A DNA stretch of 64,000 bases from Pseudolabrys sp. (GCA_030684935.1 JAUXXH010000035.1:35555-99554), one strand, 5' to 3'. Counted from the first letter of the stretch, positions 1 through 8,490 are shown. The notes: generated by a model not told the origin, from the letters alone. Translations and numbers: made by a program.

Positions 1-70
1 CGGCGGCGTGTTCGTGCTGCTGTTCCTTGCCGCGGCCATGACCGGCATTGAAGGCACCGAAAACCGCTAG
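1..70 (+). CDS. C-terminal end of an unknown membrane protein (partial)
   Basis: An open frame enters from the left edge in frame 2 and stops at TAG (68-70). The 22 visible residues begin with a hydrophobic stretch (FVLLFLAAAM), which looks like the end of a transmembrane helix, followed by a short polar tail (IEGTENR). The start and most of the gene lie outside the window, so no family can be named. It is convergent with ctrA and shares the terminator between them. Confidence 0.55.
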   Translation, partial: GGVFVLLFLAAAMTGIEGTENR

Positions 71-103
71 GCTCCGGCACTGCCGCCTTGGCCGCCTACG
101 AAA

Positions 104-129
104 AAACCCCGCCGTTTCCGGCGGGGTTT
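104..129. terminator. Bidirectional intrinsic terminator between the partial gene and ctrA
   Basis: A perfect 10-bp stem (AAACCCCGCC / GGCGGGGTTT) encloses a 6-nt loop. On the minus strand the stem is followed by a run of T residues (A-run at 101-106 on the plus strand), so it best terminates ctrA. It can also serve the plus-strand gene ending at 70. Confidence 0.85.
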
Positions 130-242
130 GAGTTGGGAGGAGTGAGCCGAAAAGGCTCCTCAAGATGTACGCAGACGCAACGGGTGGATTTCAAATCACA
201 CTCGCAGTGTCGCGGGCAGGGCGGTTGAACCGCCCGCCAAAC

Positions 243-944
243 TTAAGCGGGGATCCGCTCCTCGGCCTCATGCGGCTCGCGCAGCACGTAGCCGCGGCCC
301 CACACGGTCTCGATGTAGTTCTTGCCGCTCGACGCGTTCGCCAGCTTCTTGCGCAGCTTGCAGATGAACACGTCGATGATCTTGAGTTCGGGCTCGTCCA
401 TGCCGCCGTAGAGATGGTTGAGGAACATCTCCTTGGTGAGCGTGGTGCCTTTGCGGAGCGAGAGCAGCTCCAGCATCTGATATTCCTTGCCCGTCAGGTG
501 GACACGCTGGCCGCCGACTTCGACCGTCTTGGTGTCGAGGTTGACCACCAGATCGCCGGTGTTGATGACCGACTGGGCGTGACCCTTGGAGCGGCGCACA
601 ATGGCGTGGATGCGGGCGATCAGCTCGTCCTTGTGGAACGGCTTGGTCATGTAATCGTCGGCGCCGAAGCCGAGACCCTTCACCTTGTCCTCGATACCGG
701 CGAGGCCGGAGAGAATTAGGATCGGCGTCTTGACCTTGGACACCCGGAGGGACCGCAGCACCTCGAAACCCGACATGTCGGGGAGGTTCAGGTCCAAAAG
801 GATGATGTCGTAGTCGTACAGCTTGCCGAGATCGACCCCTTCTTCCCCGAGATCCGTCGTATAGACGTTGAAACTCTCGGATTTGAGCATCAGCTCAATC
901 GATTGGGCGGTCGCGCTGTCGTCTTCAATCAGTAGAACGCGCAT
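243..944 (-). CDS. ctrA: CtrA, cell-cycle master response regulator
   Basis: OmpR-type response regulator of 233 aa, the usual CtrA length. The receiver domain (about 1-115) has the acidic pair EDD near the start, the phospho-acceptor Asp in [11 protein letters not shown] (about residue 51) and the conserved Lys in [10 protein letters not shown] winged-helix DNA-binding domain (about 125-230) follows, ending in the typical [11 protein letters not shown]. CtrA~P activates and represses cell-cycle, division and flagellar genes and can block replication initiation. Phosphorylation through a CckA-ChpT relay is known for the family; neither protein is in this window. The upstream region carries a TTAACCAT half site and many GANTC sites, consistent with autoregulation and methylation-dependent timing. 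The assignment is firm because the closest paralogues lack this combination of length and receiver sequence. Confidence 0.97.
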   Translation of the reverse strand: MRVLLIEDDSATAQSIELMLKSESFNVYTTDLGEEGVDLGKLYDYDIILLDLNLPDMSGFEVLRSLRVSKVKTPILILSGLAGIEDKVKGLGFGADDYMTKPFHKDELIARIHAIVRRSKGHAQSVINTGDLVVNLDTKTVEVGGQRVHLTGKEYQMLELLSLRKGTTLTKEMFLNHLYGGMDEPELKIIDVFICKLRKKLANASSGKNYIETVWGRGYVLREPHEAEERIPA

Positions 945-1027
945 TTAAGTCCCCTTCTCGCCGCAACCGGGCTTCAGGTCAGCGCCGCGAAAGGCGGCGA
1001 GTGTGAAAAAACGCGGTGGGACAAACC

Positions 1028-1222
1028 GATTCGACACTATGCGGACATGGTTAACAAAACCTGATTCTTCAGTGCAAGCATTCGCTGGCGAAAGCAAGCC
1101 GAATCGCCCTAAGATGTTGCCACTGAGTGATTTTTTAGCCACGGCCCGCTTAATGCTCCAGATCAAGAGTCGTGGTTAAACGACTCTACAGACTCGCCCC
1201 TTCCGTCCTGGCCGGGCGATTC
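1028..1222. promoter_or_regulatory. Cluster of seven GANTC (CcrM) methylation motifs upstream of ctrA
   Basis: GATTC at 1028, GATTC at 1063, GAATC at 1101, GAGTC at 1167, GACTC at 1182, GACTC at 1191 and GATTC at 1218 fall within 195 nt. In a GC-rich genome fewer than one would be expected by base composition. In Caulobacter a GANTC in the ctrA P1 promoter makes transcription sensitive to hemimethylation. The same role is inferred here. Confidence 0.7.
1047..1054 (-). promoter_or_regulatory. CtrA binding half-site upstream of ctrA
   Basis: Reads TTAACCAT on the minus strand, about 105 nt upstream of the ctrA start codon. It matches the CtrA consensus half site exactly and suggests autoregulation. 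Confidence 0.6.
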
Positions 1223-1412
1223 GATTGGCCGTAGTCCCAATGGACGATGACCCAATGATTAACGACGCGGGTAAACACCAAGTTAAAGTCCGGCCTTGGC
1301 CGGTAAGCCTAAGGGCGAGTTTACGGCCTTTTCGCGTTTTTTCGCCAGAGTGGTGCCTTCGGGAACCGTTAAAGACGTCCCGCGGCGAATCGGCACGCGT
1401 CGGGGACCCGTT

Positions 1413-2738
1413 TTGAAAGCTCTGGCCGAACAGATCGCGGATATCGACGGTGTCGAGATCTACGGCCGCGTCGTCGGCGTGCGCGGGCTGATGGTCGAGG
1501 TCGCCGGGCCGATCCAGGCGATGTCGGTCGGCGCCCGGCTCAATATCGAGAGCGGCACAGGACGCGCCATTCCCTGCGAGGTGGTCGGCTTTGCAGGCGC
1601 CCATGCGCTGGCGATGCCGTTTGCGGCGCTGGAAGGCGTGCGGCGCGGCTGCCGCGCCATTGTCGCCACGGCGGCGGGCACGGTGCGGCCGTCCGAGCGC
1701 TGGCTGGGCCGCGTCATCAACGCCATGGGTGAGCCGATCGACGGCAAGGGGCCGCTGCCGCCGGGCCCCGCGCCTTATCCGTTCCGCGCCGCGCCGCCGC
1801 CGGCCCATGCCCGCCGCCGGGTCGGCGATCCCCTCGATCTCGGCGTTCGCGCGCTCAATACCTTCATTACGGTTTGCCGCGGCCAGCGCATGGGCATCTT
1901 CGCCGGTTCCGGGGTCGGCAAGTCGGTGCTGCTGTCGATGCTGGCGCGCAATGTCGCCGCCGACGTGTCGGTCATTGGCCTGGTCGGCGAACGCGGCCGT
2001 GAGGTGCAGGAATTCCTCCAGGACGATCTCGGCGACGCCGGCCTGGCGCGTTCGGTGGTGGTGGTGTCGACGTCCGACGAGCCGGCGCTGATGCGCCGCC
2101 AGGCTGCCTACCTGACGCTGGCGATCGCCGAGTATTTCCGCGACTTGCACAAGGATGTGCTGGTGCTGATGGATTCGGTCACCCGCTTCGCCATGGCGCA
2201 GCGCGAGATCGGCCTGTCGGCCGGCGAGCCGCCGACCGCCAAAGGCTATACGCCGACGGTCTTCACCGAACTGCCGCGTTTGCTGGAGCGCGCCGGGCCC
2301 GGTACTGATGCCGGTACGATTACTGGCATCTTCAGCGTGCTGGTCGATGGCGACGACCACAATGAGCCGGTGGCCGATGCGGTGCGCGGCATTCTCGACG
2401 GCCATATTGTCATGGAGCGCGCCATCGCCGAGCGCGGGCGCTATCCGGCTATCAATATCCTGAAATCGATCTCCCGCACCATGCCGCGGGCCTGCGATCC
2501 CGCCTTTCTACCGGCGATCACCCGGGCCAAGCAGGTGATGGCAACCTATGCCGACATGGAGGAACTGATCCGGCTCGGCGCCTACCGGGCCGGTACCAGC
2601 CCCGAGGTCGATGAGGCGATCGGCCTGAACAAGCCGCTGGAGGCATTTTTGTCCCAGGGCAAGGACGAGGCCTCGACCCTCGCCGAGGGTTATCAGTGGA
2701 TCGAGCGAATCCTCGCCGGCAAAGAAACCGAAAACTAA
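1413..2738 (+). CDS. fliI: FliI, flagellum-specific export ATPase
   Basis: F1-beta-like ATPase that energises the flagellar type III export apparatus at the cytoplasmic face of the basal body, working with FliH and FliJ. The Walker A loop is GSGVGKS, Walker B lies in [15 protein letters not shown], and the family motif [14 protein letters not shown] follows. The ORF track begins at TTG 1296, but the extra 39 residues (MAGKPKGEF...) are not FliI-like. TTG at 1413 gives MKALAEQI... and 441 aa, the usual length, with a GGGG stretch just upstream, so I place the start there. fliJ follows after 107 nt. The gene is separated from the main fliF operon and diverges from ctrA across a CtrA/CcrM-rich region. 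Confidence 0.95.
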   Translation: MKALAEQIADIDGVEIYGRVVGVRGLMVEVAGPIQAMSVGARLNIESGTGRAIPCEVVGFAGAHALAMPFAALEGVRRGCRAIVATAAGTVRPSERWLGRVINAMGEPIDGKGPLPPGPAPYPFRAAPPPAHARRRVGDPLDLGVRALNTFITVCRGQRMGIFAGSGVGKSVLLSMLARNVAADVSVIGLVGERGREVQEFLQDDLGDAGLARSVVVVSTSDEPALMRRQAAYLTLAIAEYFRDLHKDVLVLMDSVTRFAMAQREIGLSAGEPPTAKGYTPTVFTELPRLLERAGPGTDAGTITGIFSVLVDGDDHNEPVADAVRGILDGHIVMERAIAERGRYPAINILKSISRTMPRACDPAFLPAITRAKQVMATYADMEELIRLGAYRAGTSPEVDEAIGLNKPLEAFLSQGKDEASTLAEGYQWIERILAGKETEN

Positions 2739-2845
2739 CGATATTGCCCCACAGTCGCTGCCTGAACGTCCGGCACGTCCGCGCATGGCCATGGATATTG
2801 GCTTAGCCAGCAGGCGAATTCGCGGCTTCGGGGAGTATTGAGTCG

Positions 2846-3268
2846 ATGAAGTCACGCGAAACCCTCATCCGCCTGAAAAAGTTTCAGGTCGACGAGAAGC
2901 GGCGCAAGGTCGCCCAGATCGAGGCGATGATCGCCGATTTCGACCGCATGGCCGGCGATCTCGAGCGCGAGATCAAGCACGAGCAGGACCGCGCCGGGAT
3001 TCACGATCCCAGCCATTTCGCTTATCCGACCTACGCCAAGGCGGCGATCGGCCGGCGCGAGAACCTCAAGCGCTCGGCCGACGAACTCAAGGTTCAGCTC
3101 GACGACGCCAAGGCGGTGCTCGGCGAAGCCTTCGAGGAATTGAAGAAGGTCGAGATGCTGGACGAGCGCGACCACGCCCGCGAGAAGGCCGAGCAGAACG
3201 CCCGCGAGCAGAGCGAACTCGACCGCATCGCGGCGATGCGGTTCACCGCCGGCTCCGCGCACGCGTGA
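2846..3268 (+). CDS. fliJ: FliJ, flagellar export chaperone/stalk protein
   Basis: A 140-aa, highly charged and almost entirely helical protein, matching the coiled-coil FliJ family. It begins MKSRETLIRLKKFQVDEKRR, typical of alphaproteobacterial FliJ. FliJ sits in the pore of the FliI hexamer, links it to FlhA and helps escort late export substrates. The ATG is preceded by GGGGAGT. It lies directly downstream of fliI on the same strand, and the pair is probably one transcript. A GC-rich dyad in the 50-nt gap before the convergent enoyl-CoA hydratase could end transcription. The sequence itself is low in complexity, so the call rests on context together with length and N-terminus. Confidence 0.9.
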   Translation: MKSRETLIRLKKFQVDEKRRKVAQIEAMIADFDRMAGDLEREIKHEQDRAGIHDPSHFAYPTYAKAAIGRRENLKRSADELKVQLDDAKAVLGEAFEELKKVEMLDERDHAREKAEQNAREQSELDRIAAMRFTAGSAHA

Positions 3269-3318
3269 GGCAGGCGGGGGCCTGAGTTCAGTCCCGCCAG
3301 CGATGCTGTCTGGCCGGA

Positions 3319-4119
3319 TTAAGCGCCGGTAAAATGCGGCTTGCGTTTGTCGAGCCAGGCGGAAATCCCTTCCTCAATGTCTTTGGTTGGCACCATGCGG
3401 GCGAAGTGACCGGCCTCAACGGCTAGTCCTTCGTCAATCGGCAGATTGATGCCGCGGGTGACACTGTTAAGGCAGGCCGCCAGCGCCAGCGGTGATTTCT
3501 CGGCGATGACATGCGCGAGGTGGAAGGCTTCGTCATAGAGACTGTCATGGGGGACCACCTCGTTGATGAGCCCGAAGTCGCGTGCCTTCCACGCTCCGAT
3601 CGGCTCGCCGGTCAGGATCATGCGCAAGGCGCGCTTGCGGCCGATCAGCCGCGGCAGCCGTTGCGACCCGCCGAACGGCGGAGCAAAGCCGAGGCTGATC
3701 TCCGATTTGCAGAATTTTGCGCGCTCGCTGCCGATGGCCAGCGGCGCAGCCTCTGTGATCTCCGAACCGCCACCATAGGCCAGCCCGTTGACCGCCACGA
3801 TGATCGGCTTCGGGAACGTCTCGATGCGCGCGGTCAACCGCTGTCCCCGCTGCACGAAGTCGCGCAGCGCCGTCGCTGCGCCGCTGCGGACGCTCGGCGC
3901 GAAGTCGGCGATATCGGCGCCGGCGGAAAAAGCCCGGTCGCCCGCGCCGGTGAGGATGACCACGCGCACCCCGTCGTCGGCTTCCACAGCGTCAAGCAGG
4001 CGCGTGAGCCGATCGATCAGGGAATAGTTGAGTGCGTTGAGCTTGTCGGGCCGGTTCAAGGTGAGCAGAGCGACGGCCCGGTCGATCTGGCAAAGTACGG
4101 TGGCGTCGGATGCGGTCAT
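3319..4119 (-). CDS. Enoyl-CoA hydratase/isomerase (crotonase) family protein
   Basis: A 266-aa crotonase-fold protein. The oxyanion-hole segments are visible: FSAGADI (about residues 65-71) and NGLAYGGGSEI (about 110-120), followed by the family's LGFAPPFGGSQRL. It probably hydrates or isomerises a 2-enoyl-CoA in fatty-acid or aromatic-acid oxidation, but the substrate cannot be read from sequence. The usual PE dipeptide near the second catalytic region is SE here, so true hydratase activity is not certain. It is divergent from a TetR regulator 95 nt away, a common arrangement in which the regulator controls the neighbouring catabolic gene. Confidence 0.88.
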   Translation of the reverse strand: MTASDATVLCQIDRAVALLTLNRPDKLNALNYSLIDRLTRLLDAVEADDGVRVVILTGAGDRAFSAGADIADFAPSVRSGAATALRDFVQRGQRLTARIETFPKPIIVAVNGLAYGGGSEITEAAPLAIGSERAKFCKSEISLGFAPPFGGSQRLPRLIGRKRALRMILTGEPIGAWKARDFGLINEVVPHDSLYDEAFHLAHVIAEKSPLALAACLNSVTRGINLPIDEGLAVEAGHFARMVPTKDIEEGISAWLDKRKPHFTGA

Positions 4120-4179
4120 GGCTTTTCACCTCGGCGGTGGCGGACAGGAAGCTGCCGCCACCGTGGCAAAGCCGGTGCC

Positions 4180-4206
4180 TTGCGTACACACACTAGTCAG
4201 TATACT
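4180..4206 (+). promoter_or_regulatory. Putative TetR promoter with overlapping operator
   Basis: TATACT (4201-4206) is a good -10 hexamer, with a weak TTGCGT (4180-4185) upstream at 15 nt spacing. An imperfect 22-bp dyad centred on ACTAGT (4184-4205) overlaps it and could be the autoregulatory TetR operator, also covering the promoter of the divergent hydratase. The start codon at 4215 lies only eight nt after the -10. Confidence 0.5.
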
Positions 4207-4214
4207 TTGGATTT

Positions 4215-4787
4215 ATGCCACGCGACGCCGCAGTGACCCGCAAGCGCATTTTGGCCGCGGCTTCCAAGCTGTTCTACGGCGTGGGCATCCGCGCCGTCGG
4301 CGTCGACGAAATTGCGGCGCGCGCCGGCGTCACCAAGCGCACGCTCTATTATCACTTTCGCAGCAAGGACGACCTGATCGCCGCCTATCTGGAAGGGCGC
4401 GACGCGCCGACGCTGGCCATCATCGTCGGCTGGCTGGATGCTGCCAAGGGCTCTTTCGCCGACCGGATCGTCGCGGTGTTCAGGGAGACCGGCAAGCTGG
4501 CGCGCCATCCGAAATGGCGTGGCTGCGGCTTTCTGCGCACGACGGCCGAGCTTGTCGCCACGCCCGGTCATCCGGCGATCAAGGCCTGCGCCGCTCACAA
4601 GAAGAAACTGGAGGCGGAATTCGAGCGCCGCATTGCAGTGGATGGCCTGAGCGACCCGGCGACGCGCGCGCGGCAAATCATGCTTCTGTTCGATGGGGCT
4701 TTCTCATCGATGCTGGTGCATCGCGATCCGGCCTATGCCGAGGCGGCTGGGCAGGCGGCGGCCGCGCTGGTGCGCAAGGCGCGCTGA
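4215..4787 (+). CDS. TetR/AcrR family transcriptional regulator
   Basis: A 190-aa one-domain repressor. The N-terminal helix-turn-helix is clear: RILAAASKLFYGVGIRAVGV, then EIAARAGVTKRTLYYHFRSK (about 10-55). The remainder is a variable helical ligand-binding domain. The effector is unknown. It is divergent from the enoyl-CoA hydratase and 194 nt upstream of the HlyD-ABC exporter operon, so either or both may be targets. There is no ribosome-binding site and the -10 ends eight nt before ATG, so the mRNA is probably leaderless or nearly so, which is often seen for autoregulated TetR genes. Confidence 0.9.
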   Translation: MPRDAAVTRKRILAAASKLFYGVGIRAVGVDEIAARAGVTKRTLYYHFRSKDDLIAAYLEGRDAPTLAIIVGWLDAAKGSFADRIVAVFRETGKLARHPKWRGCGFLRTTAELVATPGHPAIKACAAHKKKLEAEFERRIAVDGLSDPATRARQIMLLFDGAFSSMLVHRDPAYAEAAGQAAAALVRKAR

Positions 4788-4981
4788 CCGCTGCTTCGCG
4801 CCAGCAAGCCAGGATGCTGGACGTGTGCCGGCGCGGCGGTTGATTCAGATCAATACGCTGCGGCCAAACGCGCAACAGTCTGACCACGCGTCAGTGCTGC
4901 CGTCCCAACGGCGGTTCTGGCTCGCCATTGGAACTCCGCATGCGGGCACCAGGCGCCATTTCCTAAAATGTGTAGGTCACA

Positions 4982-6196
4982 ATGAAGCCAGCAGCCGACG
5001 GTCAAGCAGCAAGGTCGGGTCTCGCTGGTATCGCACAGCGGCCTTGGTTCAAGGCCGCGATCGCGATCATCGTCATCGTCGGCGTGATCGCCACAGCCGC
5101 CTTCATCTATGCGAACCGCCCGGTTATCGTGCAGGTGGCGACCGCCACGGAGAACGTGCCGATTCGCGTATTCGGCCTCGGTACGGTTGAAGCCCAAGTC
5201 CTCTCGAAGATCGGGTTCGAGGTTGGGGCCACGCTGGTTGAGCTGAACGCCGACCATGGCGACCGTGTGACCAAGGGTCAGGTGCTGGCGCGCCTCAATC
5301 TCGGCGAGCAGGAGGCCAAGGTTGCCAAGGCGCGGGCCGCGCTTCTTGTCGCCGAGGCCAATATCAAGAAGGCCGGTGCCAATCTTGAGAAAACGCAGGC
5401 CGTGCTGGCCCAGAAGCAGGCCGCCAACCAGCGCAAGCAAGCCCTTGTCGGTCGCGACATCGTCACCCAGCAGGTCGCCGAGGAGGCCATCAGGGACGAG
5501 GCCGTCGCCATCGCCGACGTGGCCGTCGCGAAGAGCGAGGTGGAGACCGCCAAGGCGCAACGCATCGATGCATCGGCGCAGACCGAGTTTGAGGAGACCT
5601 TGCTGCGGCACCGGACCTTGGTCGCGCCCTATGATGCCACGGTCATCGAGCGTCACAAGGAGCGTGGCACAGTCATCAAGGCCGGCGATCCCATATTCAC
5701 GCTGGTCGCGAATGCCTCCTATTGGGGCCTCGCCTATGTTGACGAGGCCCGCGCCGGTTTCATCCAGGAAGGCCAGCGCGTCGATGCTCGCCTCCGATCG
5801 CGTCCGCAGGATGCTTTCACCGGCCGCGTTGTCCGCATCGGCCTGGAAAGCGACCGTGTCAGCGAAGAGCGGCGCGTCTTCATCAAGGGCGACAGTCCGC
5901 CGTCACAGGTCTATCTCGGCGAGCAGGCCGAATTCTGGATCACCGTTGCCCAGCTCGACAAGGCCTTGCTTATCCCGGAAGCCGCCGTGCAAGGCTACGA
6001 CGGTCGGGAAGGACGGGTCTGGACGGTTGAATCGGGCCGGCTGCAGCGCCGTCTCATGAAGTTCCGGCACCGTACTGAGGACGCGCGGCTTGAGGTTGGC
6101 GAGAGCCTGCCCGTGGGGGTGCAGATTGTCTCGCAGGTAGAAAGCGGTTTTCGGGAAGGCCGTGCGGCAAGGGCAATAGAGGCCAGAACGAAGTGA
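4982..6196 (+). CDS. HlyD-family periplasmic adaptor (membrane fusion protein) of an ABC exporter
   Basis: A 404-aa protein with one N-terminal transmembrane anchor (about residues 23-42, AIAIIVIVGVIATAAFIYA). Next come a biotinyl-lipoyl-like half (VGATLVELNADHGDRVTKGQ), a long alanine-rich helical hairpin (about 100-205), the returning lipoyl half (TLVAPYDATVIERHKERGT) and beta-barrel domains. This is the DevB/MacA-type architecture that bridges an inner-membrane ABC transporter to an outer-membrane channel. It overlaps the permease gene by 4 nt (GTGA), so the three genes form an operon. No TolC-like gene is nearby. The exported substrate cannot be predicted. Confidence 0.88.
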   Translation: MKPAADGQAARSGLAGIAQRPWFKAAIAIIVIVGVIATAAFIYANRPVIVQVATATENVPIRVFGLGTVEAQVLSKIGFEVGATLVELNADHGDRVTKGQVLARLNLGEQEAKVAKARAALLVAEANIKKAGANLEKTQAVLAQKQAANQRKQALVGRDIVTQQVAEEAIRDEAVAIADVAVAKSEVETAKAQRIDASAQTEFEETLLRHRTLVAPYDATVIERHKERGTVIKAGDPIFTLVANASYWGLAYVDEARAGFIQEGQRVDARLRSRPQDAFTGRVVRIGLESDRVSEERRVFIKGDSPPSQVYLGEQAEFWITVAQLDKALLIPEAAVQGYDGREGRVWTVESGRLQRRLMKFRHRTEDARLEVGESLPVGVQIVSQVESGFREGRAARAIEARTK

Positions 6197-7326
6197 ATCT
6201 CGCCTATCGAGATATTCGACACAATCTCGGTCGCTTTTTGCTGACCTGCGTCGGGCTCGGGCTCCTGCTCGGCGTGGTCATGGCGATGATCGGCATCTAC
6301 CGCGGCCTCGTCGTCGATGCTCTCACGATCGCCCGTGCGCCGGCCGTCGATCTTTGGGTGGTGGAAGCCAATACGCGCGGTCCATTCGCGGAAGCTTCGC
6401 GGATTCCCGGTGACATTCGCAACGCTGTTGCCCGCATCGCAGGCGTCGCCGCCGCCGGCAGCATCACGTATCAGACGGTCGAAGCGGAATATCGGGACGC
6501 CAAATTGCGGCTTTATATCATTGGCTATGAACCGACTCGCCCCGGCGGGCCGCCCGAAATCGTGCGCGGGCGCGGCATCGCCCGCAGTCACTATGAGATG
6601 GTCGCTGACCGCACCGCCGGTCTCGAACTCGACGATCGCATTTCTCTCGGCCGGAACACGTTCACGGTCGTTGGGCTCACGCAGAACCAGGTCAATACTG
6701 GCGGCGATCCGGCCGTCTACATCACCTTGTCTGATGCGCAGAAGCTGCAATTCGACCTCGCGCCACCTGCCCAACGTGTGCAGCTGGCGCGGGGCGCCGG
6801 TACCGCAAGTCGAGATACCGTCAATGCCGTCGTCGCCCGGCTTCAGCCCAATGCCTCGGCCAATGCCGCCGCGGACACGGTCCGTCGCTGGAAGCACCTG
6901 TCTGCCATCACGCAGGAAGCGCAGGAGGAAATTCTGTCCCGGTCTTTGGTCGACCGGGCGCGGCGCCAGATCGGACTCTTCACGTCGCTCCTGCTGATTG
7001 TCTCAGCGGTCATTATTGCGCTTATCATCTACACGATGACGATGGAAAAGCTGAAGCCGATCGCAACGTTGAAATTGATCGGGTCGTCTGACCGGACCAT
7101 CATCGGCATGATCGTCCAGCAAGCCCTGGCGCTTGGCTTCATCGGTTTTGCCATTGGGGTCGCCCTCATTCTCGGCATAAAGGATTCCTTCCCGCGGCGT
7201 GTCGTGCTTGAGCCCGACAACGTGTTGATGCTTGGGCTGGTCGTTTTTGTGGTGTGTCTGTTGTCCAGCGGACTCGGCGTGCGCGCTGCCCTCAAAGTCG
7301 ACCCGGCGACGGCGCTTGGAGGCTGA
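6193..7326 (+). CDS. ABC exporter permease (DevC/FtsX-like)
   Basis: A 377-aa permease starting at GTG that overlaps the stop of the adaptor gene (GTGA). A first transmembrane helix (FLLTCVGLGLLLGVVMAMIGIY) is followed by a periplasmic domain of about 230 residues and three C-terminal helices (about 265-290, 310-330 and 345-365). This is the MacB/FtsX layout of mechanotransmission permeases. It ends one nt before the ATPase gene. The closest familiar type is the DevBCA exporter, but the substrate is open. Confidence 0.87.
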   Translation: MNLAYRDIRHNLGRFLLTCVGLGLLLGVVMAMIGIYRGLVVDALTIARAPAVDLWVVEANTRGPFAEASRIPGDIRNAVARIAGVAAAGSITYQTVEAEYRDAKLRLYIIGYEPTRPGGPPEIVRGRGIARSHYEMVADRTAGLELDDRISLGRNTFTVVGLTQNQVNTGGDPAVYITLSDAQKLQFDLAPPAQRVQLARGAGTASRDTVNAVVARLQPNASANAAADTVRRWKHLSAITQEAQEEILSRSLVDRARRQIGLFTSLLLIVSAVIIALIIYTMTMEKLKPIATLKLIGSSDRTIIGMIVQQALALGFIGFAIGVALILGIKDSFPRRVVLEPDNVLMLGLVVFVVCLLSSGLGVRAALKVDPATALGG

Positions 7327-7327
7327 C

Positions 7328-8080
7328 ATGGCGACAGCAAGAGACGATAGACCACTCGTGCGGGTCGACAGTGTTTCAAAACATTTCGGCGCAGGAGAAA
7401 CCCGGGTCGACGCACTGATAGACGTATCGATCACGGTCTATCCCCAGCAACTCATCGCGCTGCTTGGCCCCTCCGGCTCCGGCAAGACAACGCTGCTCAA
7501 TATCATCGGCTGCATTCTCAACCCTTCGTCGGGGGCGATGGAGCTGGACGGCGAACCGGTCGTTCGGGACGGCCGTTGGCTGCGCAGCGACCTGCGTCGT
7601 CTGCGACTCGACAAGATTGGGTTCATTTTTCAATCGCACAACTTGCTGCCGTTCCTCAACGCGACTGACAATGTCGCGATCGTACTGCAATTGGCCGGCG
7701 TCGATGCCGCGAACGCACGCAGGCGGGCGGTCGAGCTGCTCGACTATCTGGAGGTAGGCCACCGCAAGGACGCAATGCCGGCCCATCTTTCCGGAGGGGA
7801 GGGTCAGCGGGTCGCCATCGCCCGCGCACTCGCCAACCGGCCGCGCATCATTCTTGCCGATGAACCGACGGCGGCGCTCGACTCGAAGCGGGCGCAGATT
7901 GTGATGGACCTTCTTCGCAAGCTCGCCATCGAGCAGAACGCCGCTATCATTGCCGTCACCCACGATGAGAAGATTTTCGATCGCTTCGATCGCATTTTCC
8001 AGTTGCGCGACGGCCGCCTCGATAATGGCGGCGAAGCGCAGAACGGTGCCATGGAGACGGCACACGCCCAGGGCGCGTGA
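7328..8080 (+). CDS. ABC exporter ATP-binding protein (MacB/DevA/LolD type)
   Basis: A 250-aa nucleotide-binding subunit. It has Walker A GPSGSGKTT, Q-loop IFQSHNLLPFL, signature LSGGEGQRVAIARAL, Walker B IILADEPTAALD and the H-loop VTHDEKIF. The ORF track extends upstream to 7232, but that segment lies inside the permease gene. ATG 7328 comes one nt after the permease stop and gives a normal N-terminus, with GGAGG just upstream. It powers the exporter formed with the two preceding genes. The signature has Glu in place of the common Gln (LSGGE), a tolerated variant. Confidence 0.93.
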   Translation: MATARDDRPLVRVDSVSKHFGAGETRVDALIDVSITVYPQQLIALLGPSGSGKTTLLNIIGCILNPSSGAMELDGEPVVRDGRWLRSDLRRLRLDKIGFIFQSHNLLPFLNATDNVAIVLQLAGVDAANARRRAVELLDYLEVGHRKDAMPAHLSGGEGQRVAIARALANRPRIILADEPTAALDSKRAQIVMDLLRKLAIEQNAAIIAVTHDEKIFDRFDRIFQLRDGRLDNGGEAQNGAMETAHAQGA

Positions 8081-8096
8081 CGCATGACCCCACAAA

Positions 8097-8115
8097 CGGC
8101 GCCCAGGGGGCGCCG
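8097..8115. terminator. GC hairpin between convergent genes
   Basis: An 8-bp stem (CGGCGCCC/GGGCGCCG) with a 3-nt loop lies between the ATPase gene and the convergent small secreted protein. Only a weak T stretch follows on the minus strand, so it may be an imperfect shared terminator. Confidence 0.45.
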
Positions 8116-8134
8116 CTCGCATTGAGACGTCGCG

Positions 8135-8425
8135 TTACTTCTTTGCCGGCTCGGATTTGGCCCGCATCTGTTTCACCTCGCCGTCAAGCCGGGTCAGCGC
8201 CGCCTGCAGCGCGGCGATCTCGGCCTGCGCCGCAGCCAGTCTCGCGTTGCTCTCGCGTTTCACCTTGGCGAGTTCCTGCTGCAGGAAATTGTCATTGGCC
8301 TGCAGGCAGCCGGTGCGGCGGTCCATCTGCTTTTCGGCGGTGCAGACTTCCAGGCCGCGAATATCCTGCGCGACGGCGGGCGTGGCGAGCAGAGCCAGCA
8401 GGGTCAAAGCGGCGGCTGTTTTCAT
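8135..8425 (-). CDS. Small secreted coiled-coil protein, unknown function
   Basis: A 96-aa protein with a clear Sec signal peptide (MKTAAALTLLALLATPAVAQ). The mature part has two cysteines (VCTAEKQMDRRTGC) that could form a disulphide, followed by a heptad-like helical stretch from about residue 47 to 88 (LAKVKRESNARLAAAQAEIA...). Signal and coiled coil together suggest a periplasmic or envelope-associated structural protein. I do not recognise a named family. It is 65 nt downstream of the lysozyme-like gene on the same strand and may be cotranscribed with it. Confidence 0.7.
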   Translation of the reverse strand: MKTAAALTLLALLATPAVAQDIRGLEVCTAEKQMDRRTGCLQANDNFLQQELAKVKRESNARLAAAQAEIAALQAALTRLDGEVKQMRAKSEPAKK

Positions 8426-8490
8426 GGCGAGGGTGATCCCGGTTCAAGGCGTCCGTCTGCATAGCCTGCCATCGCGGCATTGTCGCGATG

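Larger units (their letters stand above)
945..1412. other. 468-nt intergenic control region between ctrA and fliI
   Basis: No convincing gene is seen here. The 73-aa minus-strand ORF overlaps the promoter and looks fortuitous. The region holds eight GANTC motifs (starting at 1028, 1063, 1101, 1167, 1182, 1191, 1218 and 1387), a CtrA-type TTAACCAT on the minus strand (1047-1054), an 8-bp inverted repeat (1166-1187) and several isolated TTAA tetramers toward fliI. It must contain the promoters of both ctrA and fliI-fliJ. Confidence 0.8.

Noticed and set aside
945-1166. 73-aa minus-strand ORF upstream of ctrA
   Set aside because: It lies entirely in the ctrA promoter, overlaps GANTC and CtrA sites, and the sequence has no family-like features.
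1176-2405. 409-aa minus-strand ORF opposite fliI
   Set aside because: It is an Arg/His/Gly-rich shadow of fliI in the antisense frame, caused by high GC content.
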